Made by a program: the position numbers and the translations under genes. A DNA stretch of 12,148 nt from Rhodobacteraceae bacterium UBA3069 (GTDB lineage: Bacteria > Pseudomonadota > Alphaproteobacteria > Rhodobacterales > Rhodobacteraceae). The DNA lies in contig DFBX01000110.1 in NCBI GenBank assembly GCA_002366795.1, positions 1-12,148 of the forward strand. The letters are read 5' to 3'. Below are positions 1-5,647 of the stretch, in pieces. The notes beneath the pieces were generated by a model that had not been told where the DNA came from, searched no databases, and saw only the letters and a list, made by a program, of their open reading frames with translations. The first letter of the stretch is position 1. Every line of letters begins with the position of its first letter.

Positions 1-23
1 TTCGAGGGATAGGGGTATAATAT

Positions 24-36
24 ACATCAATGATGT
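24..36. promoter_or_regulatory. Perfect 6-1-6 palindrome abutting the FNR-like box
   Basis: ACATCA-A-TGATGT is a perfect inverted repeat that shares its last base with the FNR-like box. It may be a second operator or a tandem half-site arrangement. Nothing in the window identifies the protein that would bind it. Confidence 0.3.
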
Positions 37-49
37 TGATTTAGGTCAA
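36..49. promoter_or_regulatory. FNR/FnrL-like binding site
   Basis: The bases read TTGAT-TTAG-GTCAA, one mismatch from the FNR/CRP-family consensus TTGAT-N4-ATCAA used by FnrL and related oxygen or nitric-oxide regulators in Rhodobacteraceae. Its centre is about 75 bases before the start codon at 117. If it sits at -41.5 as for a class II activator, transcription would begin near 84, with only a weak -10 (TAGACC, 72-77). A TATAAT hexamer lies upstream at 16-21; used as a plus-strand -10, it would place the box just downstream of the start point, where binding would repress. The activating or repressing role is therefore open. Confidence 0.5.
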
Positions 50-116
50 TGCCCGTGCATCCCCGCGCGACTAGACCCGTTTCGACCCCTCCTCCAGCAC
101 ACGTTTTGGAGAAAAA

Positions 117-515
117 ATGAAACGCATTCTTCTGTCCGCCGCCCTGATCGCCACCGCCGGTTTCGCGCAGGCCGAACTGTCCAAGCCCATCGTCGCCTAT
201 ACCCCGGTGGTGATGAAAAACGCCGATGCGCTGAACCTGACCGACGCGCAGCGCGCCGACGTGGCCGAGTGGAAGGCAACCATGCCCGCCAAGCGCAAGG
301 CGATCGAGGCCGAAACCATCGCCCTGCGCGCCGAATTGCGCCGCGCCATCAACCAAGGCCAGCCGACCGAGGCCCGCCAAGCCCTTGCCGAACAGATCGG
401 CGCCAAGGAAACCCAGCTTTTGATGATGCGCTCGGGTTGCGTCGATCACTGGCGCGCATTGCTGAGCGAGGAACAGTTCGCCAAGATGTTGGAACTGGCA
501 GGCGCGTCTGAATAA
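117..515 (+). CDS. Periplasmic Spy/CpxP-like (LTxxQ) protein
   Basis: This 132-residue exported protein opens with a clear signal peptide (residues 1-19, cleavage after AQA). The mature part is predicted to be almost all helix and rich in Ala, Glu, Arg and Lys. Two LTxxQ-like motifs are visible, LTDAQ at 41-45 and LSEEQ at 117-120 region, the spacing seen in the small periplasmic chaperone/metal-resistance family of Spy, CpxP and ZraP. There is one cysteine (Cys108). The start is supported by TGGAG at 107-111. The gene stands alone, preceded by an FNR-like box and followed by a strong hairpin, so oxygen- or NO-linked expression is plausible. Family membership rests on motif and architecture only; it could be an unrelated helical periplasmic protein. 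Confidence 0.75.
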   Translation: MKRILLSAALIATAGFAQAELSKPIVAYTPVVMKNADALNLTDAQRADVAEWKATMPAKRKAIEAETIALRAELRRAINQGQPTEARQALAEQIGAKETQLLMMRSGCVDHWRALLSEEQFAKMLELAGASE

Positions 516-542
516 ACGCCTCTTTCTGGGCAACATGATCCG

Positions 543-571
543 AAACGGGCGGCCCCATGCGCCGCCCGTTT
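543..571 (+). terminator. Strong hairpin after the periplasmic gene
   Basis: An 11-bp perfect stem (AAACGGGCGGC with GCCGCCCGTTT) closes a 7-base loop, 28 bases after the stop codon at 515. The T-run is only three bases, so termination may be weak or rely on Rho. Confidence 0.6.
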
Positions 572-575
572 GCGC

Positions 576-596
576 ATATGTGGCCCCGCCACATAT
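576..596. terminator. Second hairpin, possible bidirectional terminator
   Basis: ATATGTGGC pairs perfectly with GCCACATAT around a 3-base loop, four bases after the previous hairpin. It may reinforce termination or be a stem in the accA leader. Its role is not determined by the sequence. Confidence 0.35.
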
Positions 597-709
597 TCCC
601 CGTTGCTTTCCAGCCGCGCCATGCCATGCCATAAGACGACAAATCTTGCGATATTGCATCCCGGCGGGCGTGGGGCCATATATCCCCCGTCCAGATCAGA
701 GGAATCCCG

Positions 710-1672
710 ATGACCAACTACCTCGACTTCGAACGCCCCCTTGCCGAAATCGAAGGCAAAGCAGAAGAGCTGCGCGCCATGGCCCGCACCAACGAGGAAA
801 TGGACATCGAGGCCGAGGCCGCCGCGCTTGACAAGAAAGCCGTGGACCTTCTGGAAAGCCTTTACAAAAACCTGACGCCTTGGCGCAAATGCCTTGTGGC
901 GCGCCACCCCGACCGCCCCCATTGCCGCGATTACATCAAGGCGCTGTTTACCGAATACACCCCGCTGGCCGGCGACCGGAACTTTGCCGACGACCACGCG
1001 GTGATGGGCGGGCTTGCCCGCTTCAATGACCAGCCGGTGATGGTGATCGGCCACGAAAAGGGCAACGACACCAAGTCGCGGATCGAACATAACTTCGGCA
1101 TGGCCCGCCCCGAGGGCTACCGCAAGGCGATCCGCCTGATGGAAATGGCCGACAAGTTCGGCCTGCCCGTCGTGTCACTGGTGGACACCCCCGGCGCCTA
1201 CCCCGGCAAAGGTGCCGAGGAACGCGGGCAGTCCGAGGCCATCGCGCGCTCGACCGAAAAATGCCTGCAACTGCGCGTGCCGCTGGTTTCGGTTGTCATT
1301 GGCGAGGGCGGATCGGGCGGCGCGGTCGCATTCGCCACGGCCAACTGCCTGGCGATGCTGGAACATTCCGTCTATTCCGTGATTTCGCCCGAGGGCTGCG
1401 CCTCGATTCTGTGGAAGGATGCGGAAAAGATGCGCGAAGCCGCCGAGGCGCTGCGCCTGACCGCGCAAGACCTGATCAAGCTGGGCGTGACCGACCGTGT
1501 CATCCCAGAACCCGTGGGCGGCGCGCACCGCGACTCCGCGTCAGCCATCGCATCGGTAGGCACCGCGATTTCCGCAATGCTGGCCGAACTGTCCGGCAAA
1601 TCCGGCGATGAATTGCTGGCCGACCGCCGCCGCAAATTCCTTGATCTGGGGTCCAAGGGGCTGGCGGCCTAA
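710..1672 (+). CDS. accA: Acetyl-CoA carboxylase carboxyltransferase subunit alpha
   Basis: AccA works with AccD in the cytoplasm as the carboxyltransferase of acetyl-CoA carboxylase. It moves the carboxyl group from biotin on AccB to acetyl-CoA to give malonyl-CoA, the first committed step of fatty-acid synthesis. The 320-residue product has the usual length for the family (about 319). Typical blocks are present: DTPGAYPGKGAEERGQSEAI in the middle, the glycine-rich GEGGSGGAVAFA, and SVISPEGCASILWKD. The start follows AGAGGA by about six bases. The gene appears monocistronic: hairpins separate it from the gene before it, and the next gene converges on it with an 18-base gap. No accD is seen here. 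No lesion is visible. Confidence 0.97.
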   Translation: MTNYLDFERPLAEIEGKAEELRAMARTNEEMDIEAEAAALDKKAVDLLESLYKNLTPWRKCLVARHPDRPHCRDYIKALFTEYTPLAGDRNFADDHAVMGGLARFNDQPVMVIGHEKGNDTKSRIEHNFGMARPEGYRKAIRLMEMADKFGLPVVSLVDTPGAYPGKGAEERGQSEAIARSTEKCLQLRVPLVSVVIGEGGSGGAVAFATANCLAMLEHSVYSVISPEGCASILWKDAEKMREAAEALRLTAQDLIKLGVTDRVIPEPVGGAHRDSASAIASVGTAISAMLAELSGKSGDELLADRRRKFLDLGSKGLAA

Positions 1673-1690
1673 AGCGCCTCAAGACACGGT

Positions 1691-2654
1691 TCAGTGAACG
1701 CTGCCCTTGCCGGGGGCCAGCCCCCAACGCACGAACATCCGCGCGATCAGTGACATGACCGTCACCTGCGGGTGCGAACGCACGGCCGGGGTGCCGGTTC
1801 CGCGCGCAATATCCACTTTCTCGCGCAGGTAATCGCAGTGCTGGTCCACCAGCCAGCCCGACACCGGCGTCAGGGTATCCCATGCGTCGTGGCGCTCTTC
1901 CGCGACCAGAAGGCAGGCATTGGCACCGTCTTCCCGGATCGTGATGCGGGCGACCGATCCACGCGCGGTCATTTTTCCTTGAGGGTCCGCAATCAGCCAT
2001 TGGGTCAGCTGGTAATCCGGCCCCTCCTCGACGATCCGCACAAAGCAATCTGGTTTGGGCATGGCTTGCGGTTCGGGCAGTCCAAAGGTCTGAAGGTCTG
2101 AAGGTCGGGAAAAACAAAGCCGAAACTCAGGGGAAAGAAACCGTGCTCATCGACGGGGCCGGAATAACTGCCCTCCCGCTTCTGGTTCGGATAGGTGAAC
2201 ATGATCTCGCGCAGCGCCTTGGCGGGCACCGGCAGGCGCGCCTTGCGGTGCAGGTCGCGCATCTTGCACCCGATCCCCGTAGTCGAGGTGATCAACACCG
2301 TCACCCCCAAGGTCAGCACGAACCACGCCCCAGCAAAAGTGCGGGCACAAGGACGGGTTCAAGGTGCAACCTGCCCGCGAACAGATACGAACCCGCCAAA
2401 ACCACACTGCCAGTGACAGATCCTGTAACGATGTCGATCCAGCCGCCCGGAAACAGCACGTTGTGCAGCGCAACCAGCGCCAAAGCCGCGATGCCCCATG
2501 CCAGCGGGGCGGCGCCCCAAGGCATCGCGCCACCACTCAGCACCGATCCGGCCAACATCCCCACCCAAAGCAGAGCCGCGCAAACCAGCGTCAAGCGGCG
2601 CAGCAGGAACAGGCGATAGGTCACATCCTTCATCGTCTTGGGCAAATGGGTCAT
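1691..2654 (-). pseudogene. Unknown four-TM membrane protein, broken by two frameshifts
   Basis: Three open frames on the minus strand join into one protein of about 318 residues if two lesions are reversed. The first (2654 to about 2328) encodes three TM segments and the start of a fourth. Adding one base to the CCCC run at 2328-2331 gives LLLGAWFVLTLGVTV and continues into a cytoplasm-like domain. Removing one copy of the 8-bp repeat at 2085-2106 gives FPDLQTFGLPEPQAMPKPDC and continues to the stop at 1691. The chosen ATG (2654) has GAGG eight bases upstream; a TTG at 2699 is the longest alternative. I do not recognise the family. The pieces may be annotated elsewhere as separate hypothetical proteins. 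It follows the membrane-protein gene at 2739-3305 and was probably co-transcribed with it. Confidence 0.6.
2085..2106. repeat. 8-bp tandem repeat (AAGGTCTG), 2.75 copies, frameshifting
   Basis: AAGGTCTG occurs at 2085-2092 and 2093-2100, followed by AAGGTC at 2101-2106. The repeat lies in the coding region of the broken membrane protein. Eight is not a multiple of three, so the extra copy separates the two reading frames. Loss of one unit restores a continuous frame. Confidence 0.85.
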
Positions 2655-2738
2655 GCGGGGGCCTCGGCACTTGGGAAATACAGGACCATCTTGCCGCAAA
2701 ACGGGGCCATTTCATGCCCACCGCATGGAATTACGCAG

Positions 2739-3305
2739 TCAAAGGAACTGCTCCAGCCCCAATTCCGCGATCAGCCGGAAATATCCCAAAAGTACCATCA
2801 GGAAGAACAGGATCAGGATGATCTCGTATTTGAAGTGATGCGCGTGGAAAAAGCTGCGGTCCTTGTGGTGTAGGATATCCATCAATTCATCGCCAAAGCG
2901 CACCGACAGGAACGTGCCCGCCGCAGACAGGCCGATCACCGCCCAATAGGGCATGGGCATGGTCAGTATCTGGTGCAGCGCCCGCGTAAGAACCGTCGTG
3001 TCGTAGAATTGTGGAAAGCCAAGGATCGCCGCTATGTTCAGCCCAAGGGCCACGGCCCAGACCAGCAATTCGGACAGCACCATGCGAATGCCGAACAGCA
3101 GGCGCAGCGGGAAATCCAGCAGGAAACCGGCATCCGCAACAGGGGTACAAAGCACGAAGAACGACCATGTCAGCGCGGCGGCAACGCCCCCCGTCGCCAC
3201 GTCGTATTCCACGCTAAGGTAGATGAAATACCCCGCCAGCAGCGCCACCAGCAGCAGAAACTTGATCAGGACCTGACGGCCCGGCTTGTCTTGTAACACG
3301 TTCAT
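2739..3305 (-). CDS. Multi-pass membrane protein of unknown function
   Basis: The 188-residue product has about five hydrophobic segments, roughly at 12-31, 39-56, 75-96, 118-137 and 160-180, and no signal peptide other than the first TM. A loop before the last segment carries a histidine cluster (His146, 147, 154, 156, 157) in HHKDRSFFHAHHFKYE, which could bind a metal or haem. The second segment contains the conserved-looking stretch CTPVADAGFLLDFPLRLL. I do not recognise the family. The gene begins 11 bases after the GntR regulator's stop, so the two probably share a transcript, and the broken four-TM gene follows. The pairing suggests a small regulated membrane system, substrate unknown. 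AGGG-type ribosome binding bases lie upstream of the ATG at 3305. The frame is intact. Confidence 0.8.
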   Translation of the reverse strand: MNVLQDKPGRQVLIKFLLLVALLAGYFIYLSVEYDVATGGVAAALTWSFFVLCTPVADAGFLLDFPLRLLFGIRMVLSELLVWAVALGLNIAAILGFPQFYDTTVLTRALHQILTMPMPYWAVIGLSAAGTFLSVRFGDELMDILHHKDRSFFHAHHFKYEIILILFFLMVLLGYFRLIAELGLEQFL

Positions 3306-3316
3306 GTTTCGCAGCC

Positions 3317-3976
3317 CTACCCTTGCAACATCTTCAAGCCTTGCGTTACGTCCGACCGCACCGCCAGTCGCAGCCCCGGTTCGTCCCCCGCCTTCAGCGC
3401 GGAAATGATAAGCCGGTGATATTGCGGCGGGTCGCGCCGTTTCAGCCGCACGTAAAGCGCCCGCATGGTCGGCCCCATTTGCAGCCAGACGGTTTCGGCC
3501 ATGGCCAGCATCGCGGGAGCCTGCGCGCGCAGGTAAAGCGTGCGGTGAAACTCAAGGTTGGTGCGGATATAGGTCACCGCATCCTGCCGCATCGCCGCAT
3601 CCCCCACAGCCGAATTGATCGCCTGAAGCCGGTCGATCAGCGCCATGTGGGCACGCGGCAGGGCGCGGCTGGCCAGCTCCACCTCGATCAGGGACCGCAG
3701 CGCGGCCAGCTCCTCGATCCGTTCGTTGGACAGCTCGGGCGTGGACACACGCCCCGACGATGACAGCGTTAGCGCCCCTTCGGCGACCAGCCGGCGCACG
3801 GCCTCGCGGGCGGGGGTCATGGACACGCCGAATTCCTTGCCGATGCCGCGCAGGGTCAGCGCCTGCCCCGGCGCGATTTCGCCGTGCATGATGCGCGTGC
3901 GCAGTCTGCGATAGGTCATGTCATGGGCGGACGAGGCGAGGTCGCTGCGCGGGGTGCTTTGAACGGTGTTTTGCAT
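3317..3976 (-). CDS. GntR-family transcriptional regulator, FCD (FadR-type) subfamily
   Basis: This 219-residue cytoplasmic DNA-binding protein has the two GntR domains. A winged helix-turn-helix spans about residues 20-80 (LTLRGIGKEFGVSMTPAREA, then RRLVAEGAL and the wing). An all-helical FCD ligand domain spans about 88-215. FCD metal-site positions appear partly kept (Asn140, His144, His187), but the last usual histidine position near 209 is Asp, so metal binding may be altered. The effector is unknown; FCD regulators often sense organic acids. A perfect 12-bp palindrome lies nine bases before the start codon, suggesting self-regulation. The downstream membrane protein starts 11 bases after the stop and is the likely target. 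No strong ribosome binding site is seen, so the transcript may have a very short leader. Confidence 0.92.
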   Translation of the reverse strand: MQNTVQSTPRSDLASSAHDMTYRRLRTRIMHGEIAPGQALTLRGIGKEFGVSMTPAREAVRRLVAEGALTLSSSGRVSTPELSNERIEELAALRSLIEVELASRALPRAHMALIDRLQAINSAVGDAAMRQDAVTYIRTNLEFHRTLYLRAQAPAMLAMAETVWLQMGPTMRALYVRLKRRDPPQYHRLIISALKAGDEPGLRLAVRSDVTQGLKMLQG

Positions 3977-3985
3977 GGATCATTC

Positions 3986-3997
3986 TTGTGATCACAA
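3986..3997. promoter_or_regulatory. Palindromic operator candidate of the GntR regulator
   Basis: TTGTGATCACAA is a perfect 12-bp palindrome nine bases upstream of the regulator's ATG at 3976. Short palindromes of the TTGT...ACAA type are common FCD-GntR operators. A TTGACC hexamer on the minus strand (4013-4008) could be the -35, which would put the palindrome over the -10 region, a position suited to self-repression. Confidence 0.5.
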
Positions 3998-4034
3998 ATA
4001 CGGCGCAGGTCAACGGCGAAAACCGCCGCAGCGC

Positions 4035-4727
4035 CTAGCCGTCGAACCGATAGCGGTGCAGCGCGCTGCCCTCGTCACGCAACCAACGGCGCTGCGCCTC
4101 GTGCGGGCCATGGATTCGCGCAACCTCGGCCCAGAATTTCGGTGAATGGTTCATCTGCGCCAGATGCGCGACCTCGTGCGCGGCGACATAATCCAGCACG
4201 GCGGGCGGGGCCATGATCAAACGCCAGCTATACATCAACCCGGCCGTGGACGAACACGACCCCCACCGCGAGCGCGTGTCGCGCAGGGTAATCCGGTCAT
4301 ATCCTTTGCCCAACCGGACGGCGTAGCGGTCGCTTGCCTCTGCCAGGGCATCGCGGGCAGCGGCTTTCAGGAACCCCGCCAGGCGCGCCGCGCAGCGATC
4401 GGGCGCACCCGGCACGAACAGCACCGTGCCCTCGGCCCGCACGGCCCGCCCGGCTCCGGATTCGATTCGCATCATCTGCCCGCGATAAGGCATCAATGCG
4501 CCATGGCGCACGGTCACATCCGCTGGCCGGCCATCCAGTTGCGCGCGCAGCCAATCGGCCTTTTCGCGGGCGAAATCCAGCGCCTCACGCTCTGGCACAC
4601 CACTGGGCAGGGTCAGCGTCACACGCCCGTCCAGCCGCGATACACGCAGCGATATCCGCCTTGCGCGGGCAGATTTCTTTAGACTTAAAGTCACCGGGGG
4701 GTTGCCCGGCAGGACATGCTGGCCCAT
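4035..4727 (-). CDS. YgjP/DUF45-type metal-dependent hydrolase (putative zinc metallopeptidase)
   Basis: The 230-residue cytoplasmic protein carries the zinc motif HEVAH at 184-188, followed by NHS (193-195) whose histidine would be the third ligand. It also has the family-typical DTRSRWGSCSS block at 150-160 and a C-terminal segment with SPKFW. This is the YgjP-like metallopeptidase family (also called DUF45 or M48-like), whose natural substrate is not known; homologues are often annotated as SprT- or YgjP-related. It is divergent from the FYDLN gene with 111 bases between them. It ends 58 bases before the GntR start and is transcribed in the same direction. The ATG at 4727 gives the usual length, with no clear Shine-Dalgarno. 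The frame is intact. Confidence 0.9.
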   Translation of the reverse strand: MGQHVLPGNPPVTLSLKKSARARRISLRVSRLDGRVTLTLPSGVPEREALDFAREKADWLRAQLDGRPADVTVRHGALMPYRGQMMRIESGAGRAVRAEGTVLFVPGAPDRCAARLAGFLKAAARDALAEASDRYAVRLGKGYDRITLRDTRSRWGSCSSTAGLMYSWRLIMAPPAVLDYVAAHEVAHLAQMNHSPKFWAEVARIHGPHEAQRRWLRDEGSALHRYRFDG

Positions 4728-4757
4728 ATCGCCTCATGGCCGCAACTGCTGCGGGAT

Positions 4758-4774
4758 TGTCAAAGCCTTTGACA
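4758..4774. promoter_or_regulatory. Perfect 8-1-8 palindrome holding back-to-back TTGACA boxes
   Basis: TGTCAAAG-C-CTTTGACA lies in the divergent region between the hydrolase and FYDLN genes. Each arm contains a consensus -35 hexamer: TTGACA at 4769-4774 on plus and the complement of 4758-4763 on minus. A good -10 at 17 bases is not obvious on either strand, so it may be a regulator site rather than paired promoters. Confidence 0.4.
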
Positions 4775-4780
4775 CGCCCG

Positions 4781-4793
4781 TGCCATTATGGCA
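4781..4793. promoter_or_regulatory. Perfect 6-1-6 palindrome next to the first
   Basis: TGCCAT-T-ATGGCA follows the 17-base palindrome after six bases. Two single-centre palindromes in 36 bases of a divergent intergenic region suggest protein binding or a cruciform. The binding protein is unknown. Confidence 0.3.
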
Positions 4794-4838
4794 GTTGGCG
4801 CGGATCGTCGAACAATAGATGTGATTGAGGGGGATTCA

Positions 4839-5165
4839 ATGCCCAAGGAAGAATGGGGTGTCAAACGTGTTTGCCCGACCACCGGCAAACGGTTCTATGA
4901 CCTGAACAAAGACCCGATCGTCAGCCCCTACACGGGCGAAACCCTCGAGATGGACGCGGGCAAGAAAAGCCTGATCGCCGCCGATGCCGAGGATGCAGCG
5001 ACGAAGAAAGCCAAAGCCGCCGAATCCGATTCGAGCGACGAGGTGCTGGACGATGAAGACGTCGATATCAAGCTGGACGATGACCTGCTTGAAGACGACG
5101 ATGACGAGGACAACGTGTCCCTCGACGAGCTGGCCGATGTGGCCGCCGACGACGACGAAATGTAA
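4839..5165 (+). CDS. FYDLN-acid family protein (TIGR02300)
   Basis: This 108-residue protein has the N-terminal hallmark CPTTGKRFYDLNKDPIVSPY at about residues 12-31, followed by a very acidic C-terminal half rich in Asp and Glu (roughly 60-108, ending DDDEM). This matches the alphaproteobacterial FYDLN-acid family, whose function is unknown. Only one cysteine (Cys12) remains in the ribbon-like N-terminus, so classic four-cysteine zinc binding is not expected. I chose the ATG at 4839 because GAGGGGG sits six bases upstream and the family begins MPKEEWG; the longer open frame from 4788 lacks this support. It may share a control region with the divergent hydrolase. A perfect 12-bp hairpin follows. 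Confidence 0.93.
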   Translation: MPKEEWGVKRVCPTTGKRFYDLNKDPIVSPYTGETLEMDAGKKSLIAADAEDAATKKAKAAESDSSDEVLDDEDVDIKLDDDLLEDDDDEDNVSLDELADVAADDDEM

Positions 5166-5178
5166 TCGTAAACTAATC

Positions 5179-5218
5179 TGTCGCGGGCGGAATTTTCTGC
5201 TTGAACCCGCCCGCGACA
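5179..5218 (+). terminator. Hairpin terminator after the FYDLN gene
   Basis: A perfect 12-bp stem (TGTCGCGGGCGG with its complement) closes a 16-base loop 13 bases after the stop codon. The T-run is just two bases, so the call rests on the stem and position. Confidence 0.6.
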
Positions 5219-5272
5219 TTCCCTAGATAGCGGTCTCACAGACGACAGCCGCACCAAGTCAGTCGTCAGTTT

Positions 5273-5348
5273 GGGGCCTTAGCTCAGTTGGTAGAGCGCC
5301 TGCATGGCATGCAGGAGGTCAGCGGTTCGACCCCGCTAGGCTCCACCA
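5273..5348 (+). tRNA. tRNA-Ala (anticodon GGC)
   Basis: The 76-base gene folds into the full cloverleaf. GGGGCCT pairs with AGGCTCC (one G-T wobble), the D arm contains TAGCTCAG, and the anticodon stem CCTGC/GCAGG closes loop ATGGCAT with anticodon GGC at 5306-5308. The T arm has GGTTCGACCCC, and CCA is encoded at 5346-5348. It decodes GCC and GCU alanine codons. No copy of its 3' end was noticed elsewhere in the window, so there is no sign of an integrated element here. Confidence 0.97.
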
Positions 5349-5647
5349 AATGTCCTTTCCATGACATGCCGTTCTGCACGCATTCGCGGTCATTTCCCGT
5401 GCGCCGCCTTGTGCTGCCTCCAAGCGGCAGACAGGCTGGCGGAACTGGCCCGTGACAACGGGCCGGTCAAAAGGATGATTCTGCGGCTGATGGGCGGAAA
5501 ATTCACCCCTTGGCCACGCCGTGGCGCGGGGCTCAACGCGATTCGCCAACGCGGCTTTGCCCTGTCTTGGCGCAAGCGTGGCCTAGACCGGATGCGCCCC
5601 GTATTACGTGGCGCCGCGCCGCAGATCACCCCGCGGCTTTTACTCGG
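5349..5647. other. 299-base gap without a convincing gene
   Basis: Open frames here on both strands are Arg/Pro-rich without recognisable motifs or ribosome binding sites, typical of shadows in high-GC DNA. The notable structure is a strong hairpin at 5444-5467. A small 5-bp hairpin (GCCAC-GCC-GTGGC) lies at 5513-5525. No small RNA can be claimed from this. Confidence 0.6.
5444..5467. terminator. 10-bp GACA-loop hairpin in the post-tRNA gap
   Basis: ACTGGCCCGT pairs with ACGGGCCGGT (one T-G wobble) around the tetraloop GACA. It is 96 bases past the tRNA and lacks a T-run, so it could be a weak terminator, an RNA-processing stem or chance. Confidence 0.3.

Noticed and set aside
446..1090. Minus-strand frame of 214 codons over the start of accA
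   Set aside because: It overlaps accA and the preceding hairpins and has no recognisable domain.
2655..2699. TTG start extending the four-TM protein by 15 residues
   Set aside because: TTG is a weaker start with no ribosome site; GAGG stands eight bases before the ATG at 2654.
4788..4838. Longer start for the FYDLN-family protein
   Set aside because: The extra 17 residues are not family-like, and a strong GAGGGGG site precedes the internal ATG at 4839.
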